DNA of 64,000 nt from an uncultured Roseibium sp. (GCF_947496995.1 NZ_CANMFD010000001.1:678692-742691); one strand, 5' to 3'. Positions 24,622 to 34,365 are shown, counted from the stretch's first letter. Made by a program: numbers and translations. Notes: generated by a model from the letters alone, not told the origin.

Positions 24622-27039
24622 ATGGCCGATTTAGCCGCAGCGCAATGGACCGTCGCGCTAAGTTCGCCTGGCTCTGAAGAGGCCGGGGACATGCGATTGC
24701 AAGACGTTCCGGCGAAAGTTCCCGGAACGGTCGCCTCAGCCCTTGCCGCCGCCGGTCTTTACGATCCTGAAAATCCGCACCCGCTGCATGACAGGGACGC
24801 CTGGTACCGGACGGAATTCGACGCCGAACCGGGCCGCTACCGGCTGGCGTTCGACGGCCTTGCGACGATCACCGAAGTCTGGCTGAACGGCGAACGTCTT
24901 CTGGACAGCCGGAACATGTTCCGAAGATATGAGGCTGAAGCCGAGCTGTCGGAAAGCAACAGACTGGAAATCTGCTTCCGGGCGCTGGAACCGCATCTGA
25001 ACGCCAGGGGGCCGCGCGCCCGCTGGAAGCCGCAACTGGCGACCTCGCAGGGCTTGCGCCTGATCCGCACCACGCTTCTGGGCCACATGCCCGGCTGGTG
25101 CCCGGAGATACACGCCGTCGGCCCCTATCGGCCGATCCGGATTGAACCGGCTGACGCGCCCCGGATCACCGGCACGCACATCCTCGCCGATCTCGCTCCG
25201 GACGGCAGCGCAACCCTCACGGTGTCACTGAAACTCGAAAACGCCGGCGGTACGCCCGAGCTGTCCTGTGCGGGAACCACAGCCGAAATGATCCGGCAGG
25301 AGGACGGCCGCTGGACGGCGGTGCTGAGACCGGCTGATGTCACCGCCTGGATGCCGCACACCCATGGCACGCCTGCGCTGTATGATGTCTCTGTAAAAGA
25401 GGGTGACCAGCGGTTTTCCCTCGGAAAAACCGGCTTCCGCCGCCTGGACGTCGATCACGGCCTGGACGGCAAGGGGTTCGGCCTGAAGGTCAACGGTGTG
25501 TCCGTTTTCTGCCGTGGCGCCGTGTGGACCTGTGCCGATCTGCTCAACCTGCCCGGCGATGCGGACAGCTACCGGCCGCTTCTGGAAGCGGCCCGCGACG
25601 CAGGCATGAACATGCTGCGCATCGGCGGCACCATGCTCTACGAGACCAGGGCATTTTTCGACATTTGCGACGATCTGGGCCTGCTGATCTGGCAGGATTT
25701 CCAGTTCGCCAATTACGACTACCCGGTCAAGGACGAGGCGTTCGTCCAGGAGGTTCGCGCCGAGGTCCACGACCAACTTGCCAAAACCCAAGGGAGCCCG
25801 TCGCTGGCTGTTCTGTGCGGAGGCAGCGAGATCTATCAGCAGGGGGCCATGATGGGCCTGCCGGAAGAGCGCTGGAAAGGTCCGCTGTGCGAGGAAATCC
25901 TGCCGGAACTGGCTGGCCGCCTCCGGCCCGACGTGCCTTACGTGCCGAATGCGCCATCAGGTGGCGTGCTGCCGTTTTCACCTGGAGAAGGCATCGCCCA
26001 CTACTACGGCGTCGGTGCCTATCTGCGCCCGCTGGAGGACGCTCGCCGCGCCAATGTCCGCTTCGCCGCCGAGTGCCTGGCTTTTTCCAACATCCCCGAA
26101 CAGCGCAGCCTCGACGAAGGCCTGCCTGGCATCAAACCCGGGCACGATCCGCGCTGGAAAGCGCGTGTCCCGCGCGATCGCGGCGCGGGCTGGGACTTCG
26201 AGGATGTCCGCGACCACTATCTGAAAACGCTATACGGGATCGACCCGGCAGCCCTGCGCTACGGCGATCCGGATCGTTACCTCGATCTCGGCAGGGCGGT
26301 GACCGGCGAGCTCATGGAACAGACATTTGCCGAATGGCGGCGCGAAGGCTCCTCCTGTCAGGGGGCGCTGGTCTGGACCTTCCAGGATCTCGCCATGGGA
26401 GCGGGCTGGGGTGTGATCGACGCGGCCGGCAGGCCGAAGCCGGCCTTCTACGCCCTGAAGCGGGCCTTCCGTCCTCTTCAGGTCTCGCTCACCGACGAAG
26501 GCACCGGCGGCCTTGCCATTCATGTCATCAACGAAAGACCCGAGGAAAAGCAGGTCACGCTCTCGCTTGAGTGCCTGCGGGACGGTCAGGTGCCGGTGGT
26601 CTCGGGACGAAAGGATCTGATCCTCAACCCGCACAGCATGCAGTCCCTCAACGCGGTTGAGCTGATCGGTGCGTTCTTCGACGTCACCTATGCCTACCGC
26701 TTCGGCCCGCCCTCGCATGATGTGACAGCGGTGAGGATGCTGGACACGGAGACAGGTGAAGTCCTGGCCGAGACGTTTCATTTTCCGGACCGTTTTGATC
26801 GTGGGCTGCATCAGCTGGAGATCAGGTCGGAGTTAAGCAGAAGCCGGACAGGGCTTTTTCAATTGGAAATTGAGACGGACCGGCTAATCAGGTTCGTGCA
26901 GATCAACTGCGATACGCATCAGCCGGAGGAGAACTGGTTCCCTCTTGCTCCCGGCGCCAAAAAGAAGATCGGTTTGCAGCCAACCGCCGGATCTGGCGCT
27001 CTTGATGAGCCCCCAAAGTGTCAGGTCTCAGTGCTTTAA
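24622..27039 (+). CDS. GH2 family-like glycoside hydrolase (beta-mannosidase type)
   Basis: 805-aa protein with GH2 architecture: a galactose-binding-like jellyroll (about 1-170), an immunoglobulin-like sandwich, a TIM barrel (about 285-560) and C-terminal beta domains. No signal peptide is seen, so it is probably cytoplasmic. The acid/base region reads LCGGSEIYQQ with E403; clan GH-A enzymes normally have Asn before this Glu, here Ser. E484 in FAAECLAFS is the probable nucleophile. It starts directly at the DUF1839 stop, so it belongs to the ACP-ligase operon. Its substrate may be a glycoconjugate made by that pathway (inference). Confidence 0.8.
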   Translation: MADLAAAQWTVALSSPGSEEAGDMRLQDVPAKVPGTVASALAAAGLYDPENPHPLHDRDAWYRTEFDAEPGRYRLAFDGLATITEVWLNGERLLDSRNMFRRYEAEAELSESNRLEICFRALEPHLNARGPRARWKPQLATSQGLRLIRTTLLGHMPGWCPEIHAVGPYRPIRIEPADAPRITGTHILADLAPDGSATLTVSLKLENAGGTPELSCAGTTAEMIRQEDGRWTAVLRPADVTAWMPHTHGTPALYDVSVKEGDQRFSLGKTGFRRLDVDHGLDGKGFGLKVNGVSVFCRGAVWTCADLLNLPGDADSYRPLLEAARDAGMNMLRIGGTMLYETRAFFDICDDLGLLIWQDFQFANYDYPVKDEAFVQEVRAEVHDQLAKTQGSPSLAVLCGGSEIYQQGAMMGLPEERWKGPLCEEILPELAGRLRPDVPYVPNAPSGGVLPFSPGEGIAHYYGVGAYLRPLEDARRANVRFAAECLAFSNIPEQRSLDEGLPGIKPGHDPRWKARVPRDRGAGWDFEDVRDHYLKTLYGIDPAALRYGDPDRYLDLGRAVTGELMEQTFAEWRREGSSCQGALVWTFQDLAMGAGWGVIDAAGRPKPAFYALKRAFRPLQVSLTDEGTGGLAIHVINERPEEKQVTLSLECLRDGQVPVVSGRKDLILNPHSMQSLNAVELIGAFFDVTYAYRFGPPSHDVTAVRMLDTETGEVLAETFHFPDRFDRGLHQLEIRSELSRSRTGLFQLEIETDRLIRFVQINCDTHQPEENWFPLAPGAKKKIGLQPTAGSGALDEPPKCQVSVL

Positions 27040-27055
27040 CGCGACAGGCTACAAC

Positions 27056-28828
27056 TCATGACTGGCTGCGCGTTGCCGTCGATTGAAGTGAGTGCGCGGC
27101 CTTGAGAAGCAGATCCGTAAGGGCATGACGCGCGTGGTCTGGCATCAGGCAATGATCCGAGTCCCCAATGGTGCTGTAGGAAATATTTCGAAACTGAGAA
27201 AAAGCTTCAAACTTGGGCCCGAAATGGACTTTGAGCAGGTTGATGCTTTCATCTCCAAGGGTACAGAAAATGTGAACGGGGATATTTCGATCTCGTAGCG
27301 TTTCGAACATATCCAAAGCTTCGAGCCTCATTCTACCAAGGCTGGTCATGCGCGGAAAGAAAGGCGTGATCTTTTCCGCGGTCCTTTGTTTGAGCAGCCT
27401 TGCGATGCCGAGCGATGCAGCGCGGATATTGATCTGTCCTTTGAATAGCCTCTTGAATATTTGAGGGTCGAGGAGGCGTTTTTTGTATTCTTCGGTCGAT
27501 CTGTGACCCATATATTTCAAGTTGACCGGAACTTTCGGATCCCAGATATATTTCAGTTGGTTCACGAGTATCAGTTGGCGAACCCTTTGATCGCGCGCGG
27601 CTAAATGAAACGCCGAGTAGGCACTGCTGCAACGGCCGACCAGCGTTATGGGGCCCTCGAACCGGGCTGCCGCAAAATCAACGATGTTTTTAAAATCCTG
27701 GATTGAGGTTTCGGAATAGAGGGTTTCCTCGCCCGCAGGTAGGTCCGGATAGCTGTCACCGGTGTTCGAACCATCAAAGCGGATGGATATGGCGCCCGCC
27801 TCGGCCAGAGCCCGGGCCGCGGTCACGGAATCCCGCGCCAGACCGCCGTGATGATCATACCCGCCAGTGTTACCGAAAATAAAAACTGGAGCATCTGGCG
27901 AGCAGGACACCGGGCGTGTCGTGACCGTCAGCAACTTCTTTTTCCTGGTCTCGACAAATGCAGCTGTTTCAGTAAAGTTGTCTGCCGTCAGAACCGGAGG
28001 ATATTTGTCGGCGTTGACGGGAGCCGGAAAACTTTTCCGCGCAGGTTGCGTTTCTCTCATCCAACCAAGACAGCTTTCGATCAGGTCGAAGGGCACTTTC
28101 GAAGTCAATACCTCCGCTGTCAGGTCCTCGAACTCGTGAAATTCTTTAACTGTAACATGTCTCGACCGCGCCTTTAGATCTTTAGCGTAGCTGCAGTCGC
28201 TCTTGTTCTTTCCTCTGGAAAAGAACAAGAGCGGAATTTGTGTCAGTGTGGCCGGATCGTCCAGCTTCTTGCGCGACACATCTTCCGCGACTTTTCCGGG
28301 CATCACGTTTCCCAGAACGGATGTCTTTCTGGTATCCAGAAGGTTGAGCGGAATATGCTCCGTCTCGTAAAGCATCTTGGCGAGAAGGTTTATTTCCCGG
28401 ATATATCGGCGCCCGTTGACGATGGGCGCAGCGATGATGGCCCCCGACAAATCATGCCGCCTCCCGGCCAACTCATGAGACACAACGGCACCGAGGCCCA
28501 ATCCGAAGACCACGATCCTTTCACAGCCGGAGATGTCCTTCAGAACATCAGCACTTTTTTCGGCTCCCCGCACCCAGTCTTCAAGGCCTTCATCCGCATC
28601 GGGATCGAGCGAGTCGACAGTTCCTGAATAGTCGAAGCGCAAAGTGGGATAACCGGACGCGGCCAGGACGTCGGCCAGGGTGCGGTAGAACTTTCTGCAA
28701 CAGACCTCGTCGCGCCCCCAGGGGCGGCAAAGCAGGACACCTGTCTCACACCGGACTCTGCCCACCGGATAAGATACGAGTGCCGAAAGGCCTTCATAGG
28801 CAACTGGGCACGTATCGGTTTCAGACAT
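27056..28828 (-). CDS. Tandem alpha/beta-hydrolase protein in EPS locus
   Basis: 590-aa protein built of two alpha/beta-hydrolase domains (about 15-260 and 300-580). The first nucleophile elbow reads GLGLG at 109-113, with Gly where Ser is expected, so it is probably inactive. The second reads GRCSS at 398-402, placing Cys400 at the nucleophile position, with a late His in DSDHCLMP as catalytic His candidate. It resembles hydrolases that accompany exopolysaccharide/exosortase loci. It starts 14 bases downstream of the flippase end on the same strand, so the two are probably co-transcribed. Substrate unknown. Confidence 0.7.
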   Translation of the reverse strand: MSETDTCPVAYEGLSALVSYPVGRVRCETGVLLCRPWGRDEVCCRKFYRTLADVLAASGYPTLRFDYSGTVDSLDPDADEGLEDWVRGAEKSADVLKDISGCERIVVFGLGLGAVVSHELAGRRHDLSGAIIAAPIVNGRRYIREINLLAKMLYETEHIPLNLLDTRKTSVLGNVMPGKVAEDVSRKKLDDPATLTQIPLLFFSRGKNKSDCSYAKDLKARSRHVTVKEFHEFEDLTAEVLTSKVPFDLIESCLGWMRETQPARKSFPAPVNADKYPPVLTADNFTETAAFVETRKKKLLTVTTRPVSCSPDAPVFIFGNTGGYDHHGGLARDSVTAARALAEAGAISIRFDGSNTGDSYPDLPAGEETLYSETSIQDFKNIVDFAAARFEGPITLVGRCSSAYSAFHLAARDQRVRQLILVNQLKYIWDPKVPVNLKYMGHRSTEEYKKRLLDPQIFKRLFKGQINIRAASLGIARLLKQRTAEKITPFFPRMTSLGRMRLEALDMFETLRDRNIPVHIFCTLGDESINLLKVHFGPKFEAFSQFRNISYSTIGDSDHCLMPDHARHALTDLLLKAAHSLQSTATRSQS

Positions 28829-28842
28829 TAAACTTCCTCAAT

Positions 28843-30348
28843 TCAGTTCCGGGGAGTTGCCCCCAGAACGGCAATCACAGGCTTCACTAGGGCTCTGAAA
28901 CGCGTTGGAGTGTAGGTATTGAGCGCGGTTCCGACTATTTCCAGTTCTTCGCCCGGAATGGATTTCGTGATCCTGAGTGCGATCAAATAGACGACGGCTG
29001 CCACCGGTATCGCAAGTAGCACACCGGAGAGCCCGCCCAACTCCGCCAGAACGAGGTAGGCGCATAGCGCGCAGGCCAGCCCGGAAACAAGAGTTCTTGC
29101 CAGCGAGTTGAGATTGATATTCAGGCCAAGACGGGTGTGGCAGTGATAAATCAGCCAGAGGAACGTTGCTAAACCTGTAGCGCCCCTGATCAATGCCGCT
29201 GCCAGACCGCCGAACATCGGCGTAAAAATCAGGTTCAGAGTTATCAGGATGAATGCGGCCAATCCATTGATATAAAGAATTTTTCTGTCTTTTTCGAAGG
29301 CGAGCATCGCGGAAAGGGGGACAGAGGAAAGAGCCGGTGGCAAGGAGAAGAGCACAAGAGTGTACGCTACGGGGATTGCAGGCAAGAAGTCACTTCCGTA
29401 TGCCAGCGGAATAAGCTCCGGCATGATTACGGCTCCTCCCAAGCTGACAGGCAACAGCAGTAGTGTGAGCCACCTTATCGAGCGGTCGTAGGAAACCTTC
29501 AGTTGCTCGGTGGCACCATCGTCAAAGAACTTGCCAAAGCTTGGGGTCAGGCCTGCGGCCAAATAGAGAGAAAGCTGGAGAATCAGACTGGAAAATGTCA
29601 CCCCGGCCGCAAAATAACCCACTTCGACGACGGTAAAAAAGTAGCCGATGAACAAGAGTTCGACGCGTGTCTTGACCAAAGTGTCGAGCAGGACGGATAT
29701 CCAGTTGCTTTGACCATATCTGACCATCTGGTCCGTGATCTCGACATCCGCAGTGCCGGATTTGGATCTGTAATCCCTCAAACCCACAGCTTGGGGAACG
29801 TAGCGCGCGAGATAGCCCAGCATCGCGCCCGCAGGCCCCAGGAAAAAAGCACCTGCAATCGTGGTGGGAATTTGCAGGGCGCATCCGATCGCGGTCTTCT
29901 GAGCGGTTCTATGAAAGTGCCCAAGACCATGGTCGGCAGCGACTACGAAATGGCCTTGAGCGTAAGCAAGGCAAATGAGCCCGGCAATCGCCCAGACGAA
30001 CGCGTTGTTTATGTCGATCGTGAAATAATCATAGAGGCCGTAAAGCAGAAAGCTGAAGCAGACTATCAGAACGAGGCGGATATATTTCCTGTAGAGCTGT
30101 GTCACAAGGCCGGTCTGATCTTCCGGCGTTTCTTTTTTGCGTGAGATGTACCGCAATATGATTGCGGGAATTCCCCTGCCGGCCACAATGGCTCCGGTGA
30201 TCGCCACCCATGACGCCAAGGCGGTCAGCCCCGTACCTTCTGCTCCGAGCAGGCGGGCAATCACGATAGAGCAGAAAAAACCCGCAATCATCGACATAAG
30301 CCCGGACGCGGAAACAAAGAAACTCGCACTGAGAATGGACTGCATCAC
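28843..30348 (-). CDS. Polysaccharide flippase (Wzx/MOP family)
   Basis: 501-aa integral membrane protein with about 12-14 hydrophobic helices. The N-terminal SILSASFFVSASGLMSMIAG and the next helix SIVIARLLGAEGTGL match the O-antigen/EPS flippase signature. It moves undecaprenyl-linked repeat units across the inner membrane (family knowledge). Located with GT4 enzymes, a Wzy-like polymerase and a chain-length regulator. Codon usage looks less GC-rich than the housekeeping genes, common for surface-polysaccharide loci. A 240-base gap with no gene precedes the next unit (30349-30588). Confidence 0.88.
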   Translation of the reverse strand: MMQSILSASFFVSASGLMSMIAGFFCSIVIARLLGAEGTGLTALASWVAITGAIVAGRGIPAIILRYISRKKETPEDQTGLVTQLYRKYIRLVLIVCFSFLLYGLYDYFTIDINNAFVWAIAGLICLAYAQGHFVVAADHGLGHFHRTAQKTAIGCALQIPTTIAGAFFLGPAGAMLGYLARYVPQAVGLRDYRSKSGTADVEITDQMVRYGQSNWISVLLDTLVKTRVELLFIGYFFTVVEVGYFAAGVTFSSLILQLSLYLAAGLTPSFGKFFDDGATEQLKVSYDRSIRWLTLLLLPVSLGGAVIMPELIPLAYGSDFLPAIPVAYTLVLFSLPPALSSVPLSAMLAFEKDRKILYINGLAAFILITLNLIFTPMFGGLAAALIRGATGLATFLWLIYHCHTRLGLNINLNSLARTLVSGLACALCAYLVLAELGGLSGVLLAIPVAAVVYLIALRITKSIPGEELEIVGTALNTYTPTRFRALVKPVIAVLGATPRN

Positions 30349-30588
30349 TTACCCCGGAGCCTGTATGTCAGGCTCTTAGTCGAAGGCCGATTGGCCATGG
30401 GTTTTTTAGCGGGAACATCTTAAGAATTGATACTTGCTCCGGACAGGCTTTCAGGCAATCAATTTCTAGAAACAAAAAAGGGGGCTTGTGCAAGCACTGC
30501 CGCCCTTAAGTGATGTGCGCAAAACGGTCAGTTTACGACCAGGCTCAGCTGTTCTGTATGTCGGCCCGAGGACGCAGCCCGGCCAGTT

Positions 30589-31788
30589 TCATACCGGACC
30601 TTTGTTACGATCTACCGCGGCACCCAGCGCTTGCGTATAGGCTGTGCCTATCCTGGAAGCCCTGTAGTCATCTGCGCTGGAAAGAGCACCTCTGGAGAAG
30701 GCTTCGTACATCTGCGGGGCTGAGGCTATCTGCCACAAGGCGTTCTTGAGAGCGAGAGGGTCCTGTGGAGGCACATGAAGGCCGTTGATGCCCGGAACGA
30801 TGGTTTCGGCAATTCCGCCCAGACTGGAGCCGATGACTGGAATCGCGTGAGAAAAGGCCTCCACGGCAACCCTTCCGAACGCTTCGCGACCGATCGAAGG
30901 AAACGCCAGCAGGTCGATCTGCGGAAAGAAAATTTCCGGCTCGATCCAGCCAAGAAATTTTGTCGTTCGAGCCGGAAAACGGGCCCGAACCTCCTCGGCA
31001 AAGGCATCGCGGCCAGTTCCCGCAATGTAAAACTCAAGAGGGTATTCCTTCGGAAGTAGCCGCACGGCTTCCGCAAGGACATCTATTCCCTTGAATTGCG
31101 TATGCGCGCCTATGAAGCCAATACGGAACGGCCGGCCGGCTGGATAGGATCTAGCCATCATCGCGCACTCGTCGGGAATGGCACCCGGAATACGTTGTGG
31201 CACGGCATTGCGGAAATAGCCCTCTTTCAAGTGGCGTTGAAGGATATCGTCGGATTCGCCTATCGCCAGATCCACGAATCTGGAGAAAAAAAGTTTCCCG
31301 ATGGCGGTCAGGCGGCAGCTCCCGCATTGCCTGTCGCATGCGTGCCCGGATTTTTGCATAACACCTTTCCAGCAGAGCAGAAATGCGCTGCGGATCGTAT
31401 GAGCAACCGGTAGCCCTAGCGATTTTGCGGCTGCCCAAGTCGCCACATTGATGTTCTCGATGCTGTCCGTCAAAACGATATCGGGATTGAAGCTTTGTAT
31501 TTCCCGCCGCATGAAGCTGTAGGCACGCGGATTTCCGTTTTCCAGCATGTGCCAGCATGCTTTTTTCCAGCTCGGTCGGGGCAAGTGATAGTTCCAATAG
31601 AGATTGAGCGGTTTTATCCGATGGACCGGAATGCCCTGATAGGTCTCAAACTTCTCTTCATCGCTGGCATTTACGACCCGAACGTCGTGCCCTTCGTTTT
31701 TAAGAAGCGTTGCGACCACGAGAGCGGAAACAGGTCCCCCGCCGTCGACAAAGGGTGGGAATGCTGCGCACGGCATCAAAATTCGCAT
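30589..31788 (-). CDS. GT4 family glycosyltransferase
   Basis: 399-aa GT-B glycosyltransferase of the EPS locus. The N-terminal acceptor domain opens with MRILMPCAAFPPFVDGGGP. The donor domain includes RIGFIGAHTQFKGIDVLAEA (about 222-241) and the GT4 segment FPSIGREAFGRVAVEAFSHA (about 296-315, an EX7E-type pattern). A cysteine cluster near 137-152 (CWKGVMQKSGHACDRQCGSC) suggests a small metal-binding loop, a trait of a GT4 subgroup. Adds a sugar to a lipid-linked intermediate in the cytoplasm. Divergent from the deacetylase gene across an AT-rich 243-base gap. Confidence 0.87.
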   Translation of the reverse strand: MRILMPCAAFPPFVDGGGPVSALVVATLLKNEGHDVRVVNASDEEKFETYQGIPVHRIKPLNLYWNYHLPRPSWKKACWHMLENGNPRAYSFMRREIQSFNPDIVLTDSIENINVATWAAAKSLGLPVAHTIRSAFLLCWKGVMQKSGHACDRQCGSCRLTAIGKLFFSRFVDLAIGESDDILQRHLKEGYFRNAVPQRIPGAIPDECAMMARSYPAGRPFRIGFIGAHTQFKGIDVLAEAVRLLPKEYPLEFYIAGTGRDAFAEEVRARFPARTTKFLGWIEPEIFFPQIDLLAFPSIGREAFGRVAVEAFSHAIPVIGSSLGGIAETIVPGINGLHVPPQDPLALKNALWQIASAPQMYEAFSRGALSSADDYRASRIGTAYTQALGAAVDRNKGPV

Positions 31789-32031
31789 GGACGACAGAGT
31801 CTCTCAACCGGTTGTAGGAAATCGCATAACCTGAATGAAACGTTGCCTGAAATTTGTTACACAAGTGTATGCTGAATTATTTTTTCCGATCGGGCGCATT
31901 TTTGGTTTATTTGGCAAAAAAGTATTTAGAAAATAGCTTTAGAGCATGGTTCTGATATCTGAAAATGTAGTAAGAGCATTGGAAAAGATATTAAATATAT
32001 AAGAGAAAAACATAAGGTCTTGTAAAATAGC
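31789..32031. promoter_or_regulatory. AT-rich divergent intergenic region
   Basis: 243 bases between the divergent glycosyltransferase and deacetylase genes, strikingly A/T-rich from 31850 to 32025. It must hold promoters for both directions. Several TATAAT-like strings (such as tatattaaatatataag at 31988-32003) are present, but none can be paired with a -35 box securely. No gene is seen. Confidence 0.5.
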
Positions 32032-33141
32032 ATGAATGTGGACTTGCTACCCGCCAAAAACTCTGGAGATCGAAGCTTTTCGGAAGTTTCGCTACGCTTG
32101 TCCGCCGGGGCCAAGGCGCGGGGCCAGATAAAAGCACTTGGACTGAAATCTGTCGCCAAAAGCGGTCTCGCCACCCTCGTGGGTAAAGTTTACGGCGGTA
32201 AGGGCGTCATCCTGATGTTTCACGAGTTCACACACTGCCTGAGGAAAAAGCTGGGCAGTGGATGTCACGTGGATGACTTCGAGGCGATTCTACGCAGCCT
32301 CCGGAGGAGCGGGCGCGATATCGTCAGCCTGTCCGAGGCGGTTCACAGGATAGAGGATCCGGCAAGCCGGCCGTTTGCGGTTCTGACCTTTGATGACGGC
32401 TACCTGTGCAATACTGAACTGGCCTTACCGATCATGGAACGATACGAGGCGCCCGCAGCTATTTTTGTGCCGACGGAGGCCATTACCAGGACGATCAATG
32501 CTTGGTGGCTGGGTTTACGCGATATCGTTCAGAAAAATGACAGCGTGGATTTTGCGCCTATGAAAACCCGGTTCCTTTGCCCGGACTATGCAAGCAAGGT
32601 TGCGACGCTTCGCCATCTCGTGGCCTGGGTTTGGGAAGATTTCCACCGTGCCGATATGCTTGAAGAGGTATTCAGGGAAAATGGCGCTTCTCTTCCGGAT
32701 CTGGCTGAAGAATTCTTCATGACTGAAAATCAGATGATCGAGGCCGACCGGCATCCCTTGATCGAGATCGCCGCGCATACGACGACACACCGGGCGTTGG
32801 GGCTGTTGTCCGAGGAAGAGGTGCGGCGGGATATAGGGGACAATAAGGAATTCCTGGAAGAAAGGCTTGAGCGCGACGTGCCTCACTTCGCATTTCCCTA
32901 CGGTCGTCCGTCGCTGACGGGCCGCCGTGAAGCCGGCATCGCAAAGGAATTCGGGTTTCAAACCTCCGTTACAACAGATCCCGGGTGCCTTTTCCCCCAG
33001 CATGGGGATGAGCTTCATATGCTTCCAAGGGATGACGGCGAGTATGCGGGCGACGGCTATACAACTGCGGTATGCTCCATGAACGGAGTGTTCAGGGCAA
33101 TCTCCAGCCGCGGTGGATCGCCTGTGGTAAATTGCTCCTGA
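32032..33141 (+). CDS. Polysaccharide deacetylase (NodB homology, CE4)
   Basis: 369-aa protein with a NodB-type domain. The metal-binding Asp pair is in LTFDDGY (about 119-125), and the His motif HTTTHRAL (about 245-252) supplies the two zinc histidines. An upstream segment MFHEFTH (about 62-68) precedes it. No clear signal peptide, so it may act in the cytoplasm on lipid-linked intermediates or be exported another way. Removes N- or O-acetyl groups from the EPS repeat unit (inference from family). Followed after 36 bases by a GT4 gene on the same strand. Confidence 0.85.
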   Translation: MNVDLLPAKNSGDRSFSEVSLRLSAGAKARGQIKALGLKSVAKSGLATLVGKVYGGKGVILMFHEFTHCLRKKLGSGCHVDDFEAILRSLRRSGRDIVSLSEAVHRIEDPASRPFAVLTFDDGYLCNTELALPIMERYEAPAAIFVPTEAITRTINAWWLGLRDIVQKNDSVDFAPMKTRFLCPDYASKVATLRHLVAWVWEDFHRADMLEEVFRENGASLPDLAEEFFMTENQMIEADRHPLIEIAAHTTTHRALGLLSEEEVRRDIGDNKEFLEERLERDVPHFAFPYGRPSLTGRREAGIAKEFGFQTSVTTDPGCLFPQHGDELHMLPRDDGEYAGDGYTTAVCSMNGVFRAISSRGGSPVVNCS

Positions 33142-33177
33142 TTTGATCACTGAATTATCGCTGCGAAAGACTTTCCG

Positions 33178-34326
33178 TTGCTGGCTAACCTTGAAAATGT
33201 TTCAGTAGTGCATGTGGTACGCCAGTTCGCGCCAATGGTCGGCGGGCTGGAGGATTTCGTTCTGCAAATGGTAAGGCAGCAAGCTGGTCGGTTCCCCGGC
33301 GTGCGGGTTGTCACGCTCGATCGTCTGTTCGTTCAGCCGGACCTGTATCTGCCCCGGGACGAGGTCATTGACGGCGTTCCGGTGCTCCGGATCCCTTACT
33401 GGGGCAGCAGCCGGTATCCGCTTGCACCTTCTGTCTGGTCCAGTCTGGCAGGTGCGGACCTTGTTCATGTACACGGCGTCGATTTCTTCTTCGATGCGCT
33501 TGCCGTCTCCAAGCCGATCCATCGTTGCAAGCTCGTTGCGACAACACATGGCGGCTTCTTTCACACCGATGCCTATTTACAATTGAAAAAGATCTGGCTG
33601 AATACCGCGACGCGGCTGTCTGCGTCGCAATATGACGGCATTGCATGTTGTTCGGACAATGACCTGGCGCTGTTTCAGAAAATAGCGCCAAACAGAGTGC
33701 GCCTGATTGAAAACGGTGTCGATCTCGACAAGTTCAAAGGCGGATCGGCCCTCCAACCGGCTAAGAGACTGGTCACGATCGGTCGGTTTTCCACGAACAA
33801 GCGATTGGACAGGCTGCTGCAGGTCGTTCAGCATTTGACGAGGATCGATTCAGACTGGCATCTGGACATTATAGGTGCTCCATCTGATCTGACCGTCGAG
33901 GGCCTTCAGGAAATGATTTCCGGGCTCGGTTTGAAAAACAATGTTTCCCTTCACATAAAGGTTCCCGACAGCCGCGTTCGAGAAATCATGTCGCGATGCA
34001 GCCTGTTCGTCAGTGCATCTGAATACGAGGGATTTGGCATTGCGATGATCGAAGCTCTGAGTGCAGGTTTGATACCGGTCGTGGCGGCAAATAAGGCTTT
34101 CCAGGCGCTGGCGCACAAGCATTCCATGGTCCGGCTTGCGGATTTTGCGGATCCTGCGCGGGCGGCTGGCAGCATCATTGCCGCCAAGGGTGGGCTTGAC
34201 GAAACTCCGGGACTGCGCGAAGCCGCAATGGTTTCTGCGGCTCAACACGGCTGGGAGAGCGCAATTCGCCGCTATGATGAATTGTACCAGGATGTTCTAT
34301 TCACCGAGAATTTCAAGGGTGAATAG
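33178..34326 (+). CDS. GT4 family glycosyltransferase
   Basis: 382-aa GT-B enzyme. The N-terminal domain has VRQFAPMVGGLEDFV (acceptor loop). The donor domain has LVTIGRFSTNKRLDRLL (about 198-214) and SEYEGFGIAMIEALSAGLIP (about 281-300), the EX7E motif. The start is TTG at 33178; an in-frame ATG-less region upstream gives no better choice, and a GTG further in is possible. Co-directional with the deacetylase and convergent with the GH5 gene. Confidence 0.85.
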   Translation: MLANLENVSVVHVVRQFAPMVGGLEDFVLQMVRQQAGRFPGVRVVTLDRLFVQPDLYLPRDEVIDGVPVLRIPYWGSSRYPLAPSVWSSLAGADLVHVHGVDFFFDALAVSKPIHRCKLVATTHGGFFHTDAYLQLKKIWLNTATRLSASQYDGIACCSDNDLALFQKIAPNRVRLIENGVDLDKFKGGSALQPAKRLVTIGRFSTNKRLDRLLQVVQHLTRIDSDWHLDIIGAPSDLTVEGLQEMISGLGLKNNVSLHIKVPDSRVREIMSRCSLFVSASEYEGFGIAMIEALSAGLIPVVAANKAFQALAHKHSMVRLADFADPARAAGSIIAAKGGLDETPGLREAAMVSAAQHGWESAIRRYDELYQDVLFTENFKGE

Positions 34327-34365
34327 GCGAAGTCGGCAAGGGTCGAGCACCCGGAAAACGTCTTG

